Origin: UBA952 sp044361535
GTDB taxonomy: Bacteria; Bacteroidota; Bacteroidia; Flavobacteriales_D; Crocinitomicaceae
Direction: 5' to 3'
Assembly (NCBI GenBank): GCA_044361535.1
Contig: JBIKIQ010000007.1
Span: 62,001 to 126,000 of the forward strand
Length of the DNA stretch: 64,000 nt
Part shown: positions 42,219 to 52,077 of the stretch, piece by piece
Numbering within the stretch: the first letter of the stretch is position 1
Layout of the letters: each line of letters starts with the position of its first letter
Program-made: the position numbers and the translations under genes
The notes under the pieces: model-generated
The model's input: only the letters and a program-made list of their open reading frames with translations
What the model was told of the DNA's origin: nothing
Databases searched by the model: none

Positions 42219-43097
42219 ATGAAATCAATCTTTTTTTTACTTACTTTTTCCACTTTTGTTATTACATCTTGCGCAATAATCAGACCTAATCAGGTTGCTT
42301 TGAAATCTAAATTGGGAAGAATAAATAAGAAAGTAAAAGATCCGGGTCCTGTGTATTATAATCCTTTTTTAACAAGGATAATAAAAGTGAATATTAGCAC
42401 GATGAACTTATCAATACGTGAAAATTTACCGTCGAAAGAAGGTTTAACAATTTTATCAGAAAGTTCAATCTTATATCATATAAAATCATCGGATGTACCT
42501 AAAATAATTGAAGAAACAGGACTTGATTATGAAACCAATTTGATTTTACCTGTCTTTCGTTCGGCAGCTTCGGATGTATGTTCACGATATTATGCGAAAG
42601 ATATGCACAGCGCTAAGAGAAATGAAATAGAAGAAGAAATCAAAAAACGTTTGGCAGAAGTATGTTCTAAAAAAGGATTTATTATAGAGGCTGTTCTTCT
42701 TAAAAGCATCACTTTGCCATCTGGTTTAACTAGATCCATTGAAACAAAACTTGAAGCAGAACAAGAGGCGTTGCGTATGGAATTTATATTGGACAGACAA
42801 AAGAAAGAAGTTGAACGTCAATTGATCGAAGCTGAAGGTGTAAAGAAAACAAATGTAATTCAATCAGAAGCAAAAGCAGAGTCAATGAGAATTGAGGCTG
42901 AAGGGCGAGCAAAAAGTATAGAAATTGAGGCCAAAGCGAATAAAAATGCCAATGAAATGCTGAATTCAAGTATTTCTTTAAACATATTAAAATTGAAAGA
43001 AATTGAGGCATTTATAAAATTATCTTCATCACCAAATACAAAAACATTAATAACAGATGGGAAAGGTGGATTATTGAATGTATTAGAGGATAAGTAA
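42219..43097 (+). CDS. SPFH/Band-7 domain lipoprotein
   Basis: 292 residues from ATG 42219. Signal peptide II with lipobox VITSC (Cys18), so a lipid anchor replaces the usual membrane helix of prohibitin-like proteins. The SPFH domain (about 22-190: IRPNQVALKSKLGRI, VYYNPFLTRIIKV, KKGFIIEAVLLKSITLPSGLTRSIE) is followed by a long coiled coil (about 190-260; EAEQEALRMEFILDR, EAKAESMRIEAEGRAKS). It probably forms a scaffolding ring at a membrane. The upstream in-frame TTG at 42189 is not needed because the signal peptide starts at the ATG. Confidence 0.88.
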   Translation: MKSIFFLLTFSTFVITSCAIIRPNQVALKSKLGRINKKVKDPGPVYYNPFLTRIIKVNISTMNLSIRENLPSKEGLTILSESSILYHIKSSDVPKIIEETGLDYETNLILPVFRSAASDVCSRYYAKDMHSAKRNEIEEEIKKRLAEVCSKKGFIIEAVLLKSITLPSGLTRSIETKLEAEQEALRMEFILDRQKKEVERQLIEAEGVKKTNVIQSEAKAESMRIEAEGRAKSIEIEAKANKNANEMLNSSISLNILKLKEIEAFIKLSSSPNTKTLITDGKGGLLNVLEDK

Positions 43098-43196
43098 GTT
43101 GATTTTAAAGGTATAAATCAAATTATTATTATGTTAATTTTCATATAATTACTTTGAGATTTGTGTTAAATTTTTAAATTTACACATCTAAATACC

Positions 43197-46037
43197 ATGA
43201 AGTTTACCATTACTTGCTTTTTCTTTTTCTTATGTTTTTTTGTAACTAGTCAACTCGATACCACATTTTGGTTTGTTGCACCAGAGGTAGCACAAGGTCA
43301 TGGAGATAGGCCAATAGTTTTTCGTTTTGCTACTTTAGCAAATCCGGCGACAATTTCAATTTCCCAACCTGCCAATCCTGCTTTTCCTGTTCAGGTACTA
43401 AATTTACCAGCAAATTCTGCTCAAACCTTAGATCTTACGCCATGGATTGATATTGTAGAAAATAAACCTGCCAATACGACTTTGAATTATGGTTTTAAAA
43501 TAACAGCAACCGCTCAAATTACGGCATACTATGAAGTAACACCAACATGTAATTGTAATCCAGATATTTTTGCTTTGAAGGGTAAAAATGCATTAGGTAC
43601 TGCCTTTTTAACACCGTTTCAGAATTTTTTAAATAATGCTTCTTATGCTCGTTCCGGCTTCAATGTTGTTGCTACTGAAAATAATACTGTCGTTACAATT
43701 GTCCCAAGCCAAAATATTGTTGGGCATGCCGCTGGAATTCCCTTCAACATAACCTTAAATGCTGGTCAAACATATTGTGCAGAGGCTTCGAGTACTGCTG
43801 CTAATTTACATTTATCGGGTAGTTCTGTGGTTGCGAATAAAAAAATTGCCATTACCTTACATGATGATACAGCTGAAGGAACACCATACGGAGGATGTGC
43901 TGACTTACAGGGCGATCAATTGATTCCAAGTTCCATAATTGGAATGGAATACATAGCATTAAAAGGTTATTTGAATGGGCCTGATAAGGTGTATATTTTA
44001 GGAACTTCCAATGGCACTAACCTAAGTATTGATGGTACTAACGTTGGAGTAATTAATTTAGGTCAAACCTATGTTCATACTTTAACGAATCCAACTGCAT
44101 ATATTGTAGCATCAGATTCAGTTTACGTTCTGCACCAATCTGGTTTTGGTTGTGAGGTAGGAGAAGCAATTTTGCCACCTTTAGTTTGCACTGGATCGAA
44201 TGTAGTTCCATTTACACGTTCAACTAATGAATTCTTTGCGGTTAATATTTTAGTGCCTGCCGGTGGCGAAAATAGTTTTACTTATAATGGACTAGGAGGT
44301 GTTATTAATGCCGCAAGCTTTAATTTTGTTCCCGGAACATCAAATGCTTGGATGTATGCACAGATTGATATGAGCGGAATTGTTCCTGTTCAGCAAGGTT
44401 CGAGAATAGAAAATAATTCAGTTAAATTTCACATGGGAGTTATTCATGGTGGCTCTAGTTCGGGTTGTCGTTTTGGTTATTTTAGTGATTTTGCCTCTTT
44501 GCGATATGAAATTCAATCTACAAATGATACATATTGTGCAGGAGAAACTATACAGCTATCATCGAATGTTTTACCTGGGGCAACCTATTCCTGGACAGGA
44601 CCAAATAATTTTTCGGGAATTGGTTCAGCTGTTTCAATTACTAATGCTCAATTAGCAGATTCAGGTATTTATGTTGTTTCTGGTCAACTCCCAGATGCCT
44701 GCATTCTTTTACCGGACACTATAGAAATTTATATTATTGAACAGCCATCAATACCAGAAATCTATCATGACGGTCCATGGTGTATAAATGAAAATGGTAT
44801 GATATGGCATACTATTCCTCCTTCTTTTGGATACCAATGGACAGATGAAAATGGAACCATTCTAGCTCAAAACGATACGTTATATTTTGCTTCTCCACTT
44901 TCAGAAGATACAATAAGTGTGAATTTAATTGCCAGTCTCAATAACTGCATTTCCGGGATTTCGTCTGAAATAATTCCAATTTACAATTTACCTCAGATTT
45001 TAGTGAACACCCCATACGAGATTTGTGGAAATGAGATAGATCTTAATTCTACAATTCAAAATGTTAATGGTGACTTAATTGACAGTATTTATTGGTACTC
45101 TGTCAGTGCTAATTTATACATAGGAAGTGGAACAGCTATTTCAGGTTTCATATCACCTACCGAACCAGAATCTTCTGTTTTAATTTCTTCAAATGTATTA
45201 AATGAAAATGGTTGTTTTAACTCTGACACTGTTGAACTTTTATTTCATGCGATTCCTAATATTTCTGCAAGTTATACTGATTTATGTAATGGAGAAGATG
45301 TATTGTTTAATATCCAAGAAAATTGGGTTGGAAATCCAAGTTTATCTGATGCAATTCTTGGTACAATGAGTTTTGGAGATGGAACAAGTCAACTAAATCC
45401 TACTTGGAATTTTATAAAAACATACCCAGGGCCTGGAACTTATACTGTTATTTATCCTGTTGAAAGTACAAATGGGTGTCGTGACACCTTACAGTTTGAT
45501 TTAGATATTCAAGGCATTCCAATAGTTGATATTGTTATTGTTCCAGCGTGTGTTGAAAAGGCAGATTTTTCTGCAGATATCCAAGGATCTAGTTTTCAAT
45601 TGGATTCTTTGTTGTGGAGTTTTACAGGTTTTTCCAGTTCAACGCAACAAAGTTTTGAGGAAACTTTTCCAGGAGGAGGTTCAATTAATGGAATTTTAAC
45701 ACTTTGGTCAAATATTGGCTGTGAATTTGAATTTCCATATCAATTTGAAATAGAGCCGAGCATAGATTTTCCTGAATTAGAAATCCCTAATGTAATTACC
45801 GCTAATAATGATGGCATTAATGACAAAATTGAAATAAATCCTTTATTTGAAAATTGTTTTAGTTATGAGCTAACTATATTAAATCGATGGGGGACTAAAT
45901 TATTTACCACATCTTCAAGTCTAAATTCATTTGAAGGAAGGGATAGCGATGGAAAGGAATTAGTTGCAGGAGTTTATTTTTATACGTTAAAAAGTGACCA
46001 AGGTCAAAAACATGGTTTTATAACCTTAATAAGGTAG
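43197..46037 (+). CDS. Large secreted type-B protein with IgGFc-binding-like N-domain
   Basis: 946 residues. Signal peptide (about 1-19), an IgGFc-binding-protein-like N-terminal domain (about 20-440: LDTTFWFVAPEVAQGHG, ITAYYEVTPTCNCNPDIFALKG, SYARSGFNVVATENNTVVTIVPSQ, VYVLHQSGFGCEVGEAILP), several Ig/PKD-like segments (about 440-850), and the gliding-motility C-terminal domain (IPNVITANNDGINDK...ILNRWG...GFITLIR). The last part sends it out by the type-B type IX route. Function unknown; binding or adhesion is inferred. Confidence 0.88.
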   Translation: MKFTITCFFFFLCFFVTSQLDTTFWFVAPEVAQGHGDRPIVFRFATLANPATISISQPANPAFPVQVLNLPANSAQTLDLTPWIDIVENKPANTTLNYGFKITATAQITAYYEVTPTCNCNPDIFALKGKNALGTAFLTPFQNFLNNASYARSGFNVVATENNTVVTIVPSQNIVGHAAGIPFNITLNAGQTYCAEASSTAANLHLSGSSVVANKKIAITLHDDTAEGTPYGGCADLQGDQLIPSSIIGMEYIALKGYLNGPDKVYILGTSNGTNLSIDGTNVGVINLGQTYVHTLTNPTAYIVASDSVYVLHQSGFGCEVGEAILPPLVCTGSNVVPFTRSTNEFFAVNILVPAGGENSFTYNGLGGVINAASFNFVPGTSNAWMYAQIDMSGIVPVQQGSRIENNSVKFHMGVIHGGSSSGCRFGYFSDFASLRYEIQSTNDTYCAGETIQLSSNVLPGATYSWTGPNNFSGIGSAVSITNAQLADSGIYVVSGQLPDACILLPDTIEIYIIEQPSIPEIYHDGPWCINENGMIWHTIPPSFGYQWTDENGTILAQNDTLYFASPLSEDTISVNLIASLNNCISGISSEIIPIYNLPQILVNTPYEICGNEIDLNSTIQNVNGDLIDSIYWYSVSANLYIGSGTAISGFISPTEPESSVLISSNVLNENGCFNSDTVELLFHAIPNISASYTDLCNGEDVLFNIQENWVGNPSLSDAILGTMSFGDGTSQLNPTWNFIKTYPGPGTYTVIYPVESTNGCRDTLQFDLDIQGIPIVDIVIVPACVEKADFSADIQGSSFQLDSLLWSFTGFSSSTQQSFEETFPGGGSINGILTLWSNIGCEFEFPYQFEIEPSIDFPELEIPNVITANNDGINDKIEINPLFENCFSYELTILNRWGTKLFTTSSSLNSFEGRDSDGKELVAGVYFYTLKSDQGQKHGFITLIR

Positions 46038-46088
46038 ATTTAACTTAGCGTCATAAACTTATTTGATTTATTAAAATCTAGTTTGCTA

Positions 46089-48533
46089 TCAATAAAGTGA
46101 GGGGAATTTATTTGGGTTAACCTCGTGCATTATAGAATAAATCTTTTCGACAATATCATCTATACTCGGTTTAGAAAAATAGTCACCATCCGTTCCGTAA
46201 GCTGGTCTGTGGTCTTTTGCGCTTAAGGTTTCTGGTGAACCATCTAAATGGTAAAAAGCCTTCTGCTCAACTAAAATTTTATCTAAAATATAAGCAGTAG
46301 CACCACTTGATACATCCTCATCAACAATTAATAATCGATTTGTTTTTTCAATTGATTCTGAGATAATACCATGAATGTCAAAAGGAATGAGTGTCTGAAC
46401 ATCAATTAATTCAATATCAATTCCGAGCTCTAAAAGTTGTTTTGCAGCAATTTCACATAAATTAAAAGTTGATCCATATGAAACTACAGTTATATCCGTT
46501 CCTTCTTTAACAATTTCTGGAATCCCAAGTGGTTCATTGAATTCGCCAATATTATCAGGCATTTTCTCCTTACTTCTGTATCCATTTAATGGTTCAATAA
46601 CAAGTGCTGGATCATCTGAAGCTAATAACGTATTGTAGAAACCTGCTGCTTTTGTCATGTTTCTGGGAACACAAATATACATACCTCTTAAAGCATTGAC
46701 AATCATTCCCATTGGTGATCCACTATGCCAGATACCTTCCAATCTATGTCCTCGTGTCGAAATAATCAGAGGAGCTTTTTGTCCTCCTTTTGTTCTATAT
46801 TGAACAGTTGCTAAATCATCCGACATAACTTGAATGGCGTACAGTAAATAATCTAGGTATTGAATTTCAGCAATTGGTCTCAATCCTCTCATAGCCATTC
46901 CAATCCCTTGTCCGACAATTGTACATTCTCTAATTCCCGTATCAAACACACGGTCAATTCCAAATTGATTTTGAAGTCCTTCCAATGTTTGGTTTACACC
47001 ACCAATTCCACCGACATCTTCTCCAAAAACAATGACTTCAGGCATCTTAGAGAGAATTTTACGGTAGTTTTCTCTTAATATAATTCTACCATCTTCCATT
47101 GTCGAATCATTTGAATATATCGGTTCAATTGCTTCAACTTGTAAGGCAGATTTTTTAGATTCAGAATATAATAATGAGCTGTATCTTTGATTGTTTATAC
47201 CAATTTGCTGCTGAATCCAATCAGATAAATTTGATTTAGAACGGGTTTTGTCACTTAAAGCCAGACGTAAACATTTTCTTACTACTGATAAAATATCTTT
47301 ACGAACAGGTTCAAAAGCTTTCTCCAAACTTTCAATTTCTCTTTCTATAAATACTTTGTTGGTAGATTCTGAAGCCAAATTTTTTAACAATACAATTGCT
47401 TCTTTTAAATCTTCATTAATTTCATGTGTAAAGGATTTCCATGCCTTATTTTTTGAATCTCTTACAGTATTCTTCGCTTCAGAATGGATTTGATCTAATT
47501 CCTCCTCGGTGGCTATAATTGCTCCATCAGAATTGAAGGAAAGAATAAACTCTTTGAATTTTGAAATGCAATCATATTCAATTTCCCAATCTAATCGTTC
47601 TTTTGATTTATATCGTTCGTGAGATCCGGAAGTAGAATGTCCTTGAGGTTGATTAACTTCTTGAACGTGAACTAAAACTGGGACATGCTCTTCTCGAGCA
47701 ATTTTTGCAGCTTTTTCATAGGTTTCACACAAGTGAACGTAATCCCAGCCCTTAGTTATTAATATTTCAAATCCTTTCTTCTCATCTGTTCGTTGAAATC
47801 CTGCTAAGGCTTCAGAAATACTACCCTTTGTAGTTTGAAATTCACGCGGAACAGATATTCCATATCCATCGTCCCAAACAGACATAACTAAAGGAACTTG
47901 TAAAACACCAACGGCATTCATTGATTCCCAAAATGGACCTTCTGATGTCGATGCATCGCCTATTGTTCCAAAAACAATTTCATTTCCTTTATCAGTAAAT
48001 TTATTGAAATAGTCATTTTCTTGAATCGCTTCATTATTTCGGTAAAATTTGGAAGCAATTGCAAGTCCAACTAATCTTGGCATTTGTCCTGCTGTAGGCG
48101 AAATATCTGATGAACTATTTTTTTGGAGCATCAAATTTTTCCATTCACCATTTGAATCAAGATTTCTTGTAGAATAATGGCCGCCCATTTGTCTACCTGC
48201 AGATAGTGGTTCAAATTCTACATTTGTATGGGCATATAAACCGGCAAAGTACTGTTCTAATGTTAATTGGCCGATAGCGAGCATCATGGTTTGATCTCGA
48301 TAATATCCAGACCTGAAGTCACCATTTTTGAATTGTTTTGCAAGGGCTATTTGAGCCAATTCTTTACCATCTCCAAAAATTCCAAATTTTGCTTTGCCAG
48401 TTAGAACTTCTTTTCTTCCGAGTATTGACGCTTCTCGTGATTCACAAGCGAGTCTATAATCAGCAATTACTTGCGTTTTAAACGTTTCAAAATCTATTTT
48501 TTGAGGCGAATCAATAGTTGCTGTCTTTGCCAT
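46089..48533 (-). CDS. Fused E1 alpha-beta 2-oxoacid dehydrogenase component
   Basis: Thiamine diphosphate-dependent E1, 814 residues. The alpha-type part (about 1-440) carries SAGRQMGGHYS and the TPP-binding GDASTSEGPFWE (192-203). The beta-type part (about 470-814) has VFGEDVGGIGGVNQTLEGL, EIQYLDYLLYA and GATAYILDKI. In most bacteria alpha and beta are separate; the fusion is common in Bacteroidota. It may act on branched-chain 2-oxoacids, or pyruvate; a matching E2/E3 is not in the window. A valid -7 box lies 24 bases upstream. Confidence 0.92.
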   Translation of the reverse strand: MAKTATIDSPQKIDFETFKTQVIADYRLACESREASILGRKEVLTGKAKFGIFGDGKELAQIALAKQFKNGDFRSGYYRDQTMMLAIGQLTLEQYFAGLYAHTNVEFEPLSAGRQMGGHYSTRNLDSNGEWKNLMLQKNSSSDISPTAGQMPRLVGLAIASKFYRNNEAIQENDYFNKFTDKGNEIVFGTIGDASTSEGPFWESMNAVGVLQVPLVMSVWDDGYGISVPREFQTTKGSISEALAGFQRTDEKKGFEILITKGWDYVHLCETYEKAAKIAREEHVPVLVHVQEVNQPQGHSTSGSHERYKSKERLDWEIEYDCISKFKEFILSFNSDGAIIATEEELDQIHSEAKNTVRDSKNKAWKSFTHEINEDLKEAIVLLKNLASESTNKVFIEREIESLEKAFEPVRKDILSVVRKCLRLALSDKTRSKSNLSDWIQQQIGINNQRYSSLLYSESKKSALQVEAIEPIYSNDSTMEDGRIILRENYRKILSKMPEVIVFGEDVGGIGGVNQTLEGLQNQFGIDRVFDTGIRECTIVGQGIGMAMRGLRPIAEIQYLDYLLYAIQVMSDDLATVQYRTKGGQKAPLIISTRGHRLEGIWHSGSPMGMIVNALRGMYICVPRNMTKAAGFYNTLLASDDPALVIEPLNGYRSKEKMPDNIGEFNEPLGIPEIVKEGTDITVVSYGSTFNLCEIAAKQLLELGIDIELIDVQTLIPFDIHGIISESIEKTNRLLIVDEDVSSGATAYILDKILVEQKAFYHLDGSPETLSAKDHRPAYGTDGDYFSKPSIDDIVEKIYSIMHEVNPNKFPSLY

Positions 48534-48556
48534 AGTAAGTTATGATAGTTCGTAGA

Positions 48557-48564
48557 CAAAGATA
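48557..48564 (-). promoter_or_regulatory. -7 promoter element of the fused E1 gene
   Basis: Reads TATCTTTG on the minus strand, perfect for TAnnTTTG, 23 bases before the ATG at 48533. No TTG at the usual spacing. Confidence 0.5.
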
Positions 48565-48643
48565 AAAAATAGATTGCAGATTACTTGAGAAAAAATGAGT
48601 GCAAATAAGGTATTTTTGATTTATAAAAATAAAACTAGAAATA

Positions 48644-50233
48644 TTAGGAGGTTACTACAAGAATTTCAGTGGAAAATGGATCGATTTCTTGAATTAAATC
48701 ATGCATTAGATTAAGTGATCCATTTGGACAAAAGGTAAAAAAATGAAAATAACGTTCTTGAGGAATTGAATCAGGTATCAGCTTATTTTTAATTTGTTCA
48801 ATTTGTTTTAGTTCAATATCATGTTTCGTTGAAAGTTGTTTCTGTACCTTTACTTTAATTCGGTCGATGATTTTTTCGATATTTTTCCATTCACTTTCTA
48901 AGAAGTTTTCTATTTCTGGTGTTGATTTTTGAAAAATCGCCTTCGATTCTGTGTGTGCAGAGGTTATATGATTATCAATATTCTCCCAATTGAGATTTGA
49001 ATACTCCTGAGTAGATGATAAATAATTTCTTTTTAATTCATCAAAAGAGACATTAATAAAATCTCGTATTGAAAATTGAAAATTCTTGATTTTTTTTTCA
49101 AGAGTTGGGTCAATGTAATAAATGGAAATACGATTAATCAAAAGTGGAAATGGAATAGTATTATAATTGAAATTAGTTTTTAGTTGCATCCAATAACTTA
49201 ACTCACCCGGACCCCCTATATATGCAATATTTGGTAGGATTATTTCTTGATATAACGGTCTTAGAAATACGTTTGGAGAAAATGTTTCAGGATGATTTTC
49301 TATGTCTAACAGTAGATTTTCTTTAGAGATTTCTTCATCCGCTATGTAGTATTTATTTTCTTTATATGTAATTTTCGTTCTTTTGTTAGCAGACAATTTA
49401 AAAAAGTTAATCGGTTGAATTTTTGCTTGGGGTTTGATTCCATTTTGAAGTAGTAAAGTATCAGTTTTAGATACGTTCTGAAAAGTTGAAAATTGACTGA
49501 CTTCATTTTTAAATACAGGTATCAATTGGTTTTTAAGAATTTTTGAATTTGCATCTAAAACTAATAACCCATAATCTTTAAATAAGGATGTTAGAAAACG
49601 AATAAATCCTTCTGATAATGTTCTCCCAGAAAAATGAGAAAGATGTTCTTTTATTTCATTGTTATCATTAGTTGAAAAAAAATCTAGGATGGAATTTCGA
49701 ATCATAGAAAAATTCTCATCAAGTAGAAATTCACCTGTCGCGCCATTAAAATCATTCTCCCATGTGAAGTTTTTTGTGAATATATTCGTTTCAGAGATTT
49801 CATTTTTGTCATGATCCTCAGAAGCTAACCAAAAAACAGGGATGAAATGGTAATCTGGATGTATTTCATTGAGTTTTTGAGTAATGGAAAGGCAATGCAT
49901 TATCTTGTAAAAAAAGAAGGCAGGCCCACCGAATAAGGTAAGTTGTTGTCCAGTCGTAATTGTAAATGAATTTTCATTCTCTAGAAGTGCAATATTTTTT
50001 CTTATTGAATCCGAAATCTCAACTGAATTATACTGCTTGTCAAAATGAGCTTTTAATACTTTTCGATTTTCAGTTGAGTAATTTTTCTTTTTTAATTCAA
50101 TTTGTTCGCTAATTGATTCTCGTGAAAAAGGAAGTCCAATAAAGTCTGATAAGGTTTCCTGACTTTCGGCTAATTTTAGTTGAGTATCATTATAGTAGTT
50201 AAATAATTTTCGAGAAAGGGATTCGATTGTCAT
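48644..50233 (-). CDS. bshC: Bacillithiol biosynthesis cysteine-adding enzyme BshC
   Basis: Adds cysteine to glucosaminyl-malate in bacillithiol synthesis. 529 residues from ATG 50233; a TTG four codons upstream sits in the T run of the preceding terminator, so it is not the start. Family blocks: TTGQQLTLFGGPAFFFYKI (about 93-111, with the nucleotide-binding-like GGP), FWLASEDHDKNEI, YIGGPGELSYWMQL, and the helical region. The length is typical (about 530-540). bshA and bshB are not in the window. Confidence 0.94.
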   Translation of the reverse strand: MTIESLSRKLFNYYNDTQLKLAESQETLSDFIGLPFSRESISEQIELKKKNYSTENRKVLKAHFDKQYNSVEISDSIRKNIALLENENSFTITTGQQLTLFGGPAFFFYKIMHCLSITQKLNEIHPDYHFIPVFWLASEDHDKNEISETNIFTKNFTWENDFNGATGEFLLDENFSMIRNSILDFFSTNDNNEIKEHLSHFSGRTLSEGFIRFLTSLFKDYGLLVLDANSKILKNQLIPVFKNEVSQFSTFQNVSKTDTLLLQNGIKPQAKIQPINFFKLSANKRTKITYKENKYYIADEEISKENLLLDIENHPETFSPNVFLRPLYQEIILPNIAYIGGPGELSYWMQLKTNFNYNTIPFPLLINRISIYYIDPTLEKKIKNFQFSIRDFINVSFDELKRNYLSSTQEYSNLNWENIDNHITSAHTESKAIFQKSTPEIENFLESEWKNIEKIIDRIKVKVQKQLSTKHDIELKQIEQIKNKLIPDSIPQERYFHFFTFCPNGSLNLMHDLIQEIDPFSTEILVVTS

Positions 50234-50243
50234 ATGTTTGGTC

Positions 50244-50275
50244 AAAAAAAAAGACTATCCGAAGATAGTCTTTTT
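50244..50275 (-). terminator. Intrinsic terminator with TTCG loop after the OmpA/TPR lipoprotein gene
   Basis: On the minus strand: a 12-bp stem AAAAAGACTATC/GATAGTCTTTTT closed by a stable TTCG tetraloop, ending in a run of nine T. It separates the lipoprotein gene from bshC, whose real start therefore lies below it at 50233. Confidence 0.9.
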
Positions 50276-50294
50276 GAGTATATTATTGAAAAGT

Positions 50295-52001
50295 TTATTT
50301 TATTAAAGAGGAGAATGATGAATTTGATACAAAGTTACGAAACTCCTTATCTCTTCCTGCTTTCTCTTTTAAAGATGCATTTTTAGAAATTGCATTCTTA
50401 AGATTTGAAACCGTACCATCAACATTATTCAAACGAGCATTAGCAACAGCTTTTAAATAAAACCATTCTGCTGTTTCCTTTACAGTACAACCGTCTAATG
50501 TTTTGATAGCCTCATCTGATTTTCCGTTTAACAATTGTGCTAATGCCAAATTAAATGAGTTTCCTCCTTTCATTGAAGAAATAGCTTCTGCATATTTACC
50601 TTTTTTAATGCTAAAATACCCTGTGTTGAACTTTGCTTCAGGTAAAGCGTTTTTCTCCAATAACTTTCTCGCTGTTTCAAAATCACCCTTTTTACCAGCC
50701 ACTGCTGCAAGATTATTTTTGTTTTCAGAAGAATTATCAATTTTACCAGATTTTTCAAAATAACTTTTCGCATCATCGTATTTACCTTGTTCATACATTA
50801 ATACTCCTAAGTTATTCAAAACTAATTTATCATCAGATTTAACACTCAAAGCAGTTGAATAGATAGTTTGTTTTGTCTTTATATCACTAGTTACTTCAGC
50901 TGCTTGAATCAATTCGTCTAATTTCAATGAAGATGGATTAGAAGATCCAATTGACTTTAATTCATCGTTTGAATATCCTACAACACTGTAAGAAATAACG
51001 ATTTCAGCTCTTCTTAATTTAGGAAAGATATCTTTTTCTATTTCACTGAAAACTTTAGATATTTCTTTGATTTTCTTTTCGCGAGTGTCCAAGTCAGATG
51101 TCTCTTTAATCACACGTGTGATTAAACTTTTTTCGTCAGATGCTAAAGAACTTTCATTCAATTTGGAAACGAAACCGTCAAAATCCTCTCCAAGACCTTT
51201 GGTTTTTGATAAAAGTTTTAAATCAATTGCAGGATATTTTGTGTCCTTTAATAATGTTTCAATTGCTTTTAGTGCTGTGGAAACACGGCTATCAGATAGT
51301 GTTACGTTTTTGCTCTCTACACCATCTGGACAAGCAAATCCATTAACAGAGATACTTTTAATAACAACTCTTGTATTACCGGCATTTGTTTTCAACCATT
51401 CTTTTAATGCAACAACATCAGCATCTTTCATTTCATTTGGTCTCAATTCTGAACGACCTCTGTCAAAATTTATAGTTGCACTTGTAGTGAAATCTTTTGT
51501 TTGAACGTAATCTTGTCTTAAAGAAACTACTTTGAAATCCGGTTGAACCAAAAATGGAGTGATAATAGTTCCTTCAGCAATTTTTTTAGAATCAAAAGCT
51601 TCTTTTTTCTTTTCTTTTGTTCCAACTGCTCCTTTATAAGCTTTCAAACTCACTTCAAGGTCTGAACTTTCAAAGCTTGGATCGTAAGCGTATGATCTAT
51701 CATAAACCACTTTCCCTCCTGGCTTGTATGGGATGGACTTTTCTCCAATTTGGATTTTTTCACCGGCTACTTTAACAGGCTCCAAAGTTTGATTACCAAG
51801 TTTAGGAGTGATTTCTGCAACAATTTTCTTTTTGATCCCTTTCTCAGGTACTTTAACTTCAATTTTAACTCGAACTGAGTCACCATGCATTTCCAATGGA
51901 TCAGGAGTAACCGTATAGGTAAGATCCTTAATGGAATCACAACTTGAAAAAGCGATTCCTGCTAAAATTAACGCTGAAATTTTGAAAGTTTTCATTTTCA
52001 T
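50295..52001 (-). CDS. OmpA-like domain and TPR lipoprotein
   Basis: 568 residues. Signal peptide II with lipobox FSSC (Cys21). An N-terminal Ig-like region (about 30-150, PLEMHGDSVRVKIEVKVPEKG), an OmpA-like domain (about 172-300, ATINFDRGRSELRPNEMKDADVVALKEWL), a helical region, then TPR repeats (about 395-510, LVLNNLGVLMYEQGKYDDAKSYFEKSG). Two Met codons (52001, 51995) could start translation. The promoter is one of the two best in the window, with exact spacing, so it is probably strongly expressed. It is likely an outer-membrane-attached scaffold. Confidence 0.87.
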   Translation of the reverse strand: MKMKTFKISALILAGIAFSSCDSIKDLTYTVTPDPLEMHGDSVRVKIEVKVPEKGIKKKIVAEITPKLGNQTLEPVKVAGEKIQIGEKSIPYKPGGKVVYDRSYAYDPSFESSDLEVSLKAYKGAVGTKEKKKEAFDSKKIAEGTIITPFLVQPDFKVVSLRQDYVQTKDFTTSATINFDRGRSELRPNEMKDADVVALKEWLKTNAGNTRVVIKSISVNGFACPDGVESKNVTLSDSRVSTALKAIETLLKDTKYPAIDLKLLSKTKGLGEDFDGFVSKLNESSLASDEKSLITRVIKETSDLDTREKKIKEISKVFSEIEKDIFPKLRRAEIVISYSVVGYSNDELKSIGSSNPSSLKLDELIQAAEVTSDIKTKQTIYSTALSVKSDDKLVLNNLGVLMYEQGKYDDAKSYFEKSGKIDNSSENKNNLAAVAGKKGDFETARKLLEKNALPEAKFNTGYFSIKKGKYAEAISSMKGGNSFNLALAQLLNGKSDEAIKTLDGCTVKETAEWFYLKAVANARLNNVDGTVSNLKNAISKNASLKEKAGRDKEFRNFVSNSSFSSLIK

Positions 52002-52030
52002 AATGAATTATCTAATTTGATTATTAACCG

Positions 52031-52060
52031 CAAATTTACATACAAAAATGGACTTACCAA
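52031..52060 (-). promoter_or_regulatory. Consensus promoter of the OmpA/TPR lipoprotein gene
   Basis: Minus strand TTG (52058-52060), exactly 19 bases, then TAAATTTG (52031-52038), the Bacteroidota TTG-N19-TAnnTTTG consensus. The ATG is 29 bases downstream of the box. Confidence 0.78.
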
Positions 52061-52077
52061 GGTTGTAAAGACTTTTT

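Noticed and set aside
50234..50245. TTG start for bshC
   Set aside because: It falls in the T run of the preceding terminator.
51067..51504. 145-codon plus-strand frame inside the OmpA/TPR gene
   Set aside because: Antisense shadow of a well-supported lipoprotein gene.
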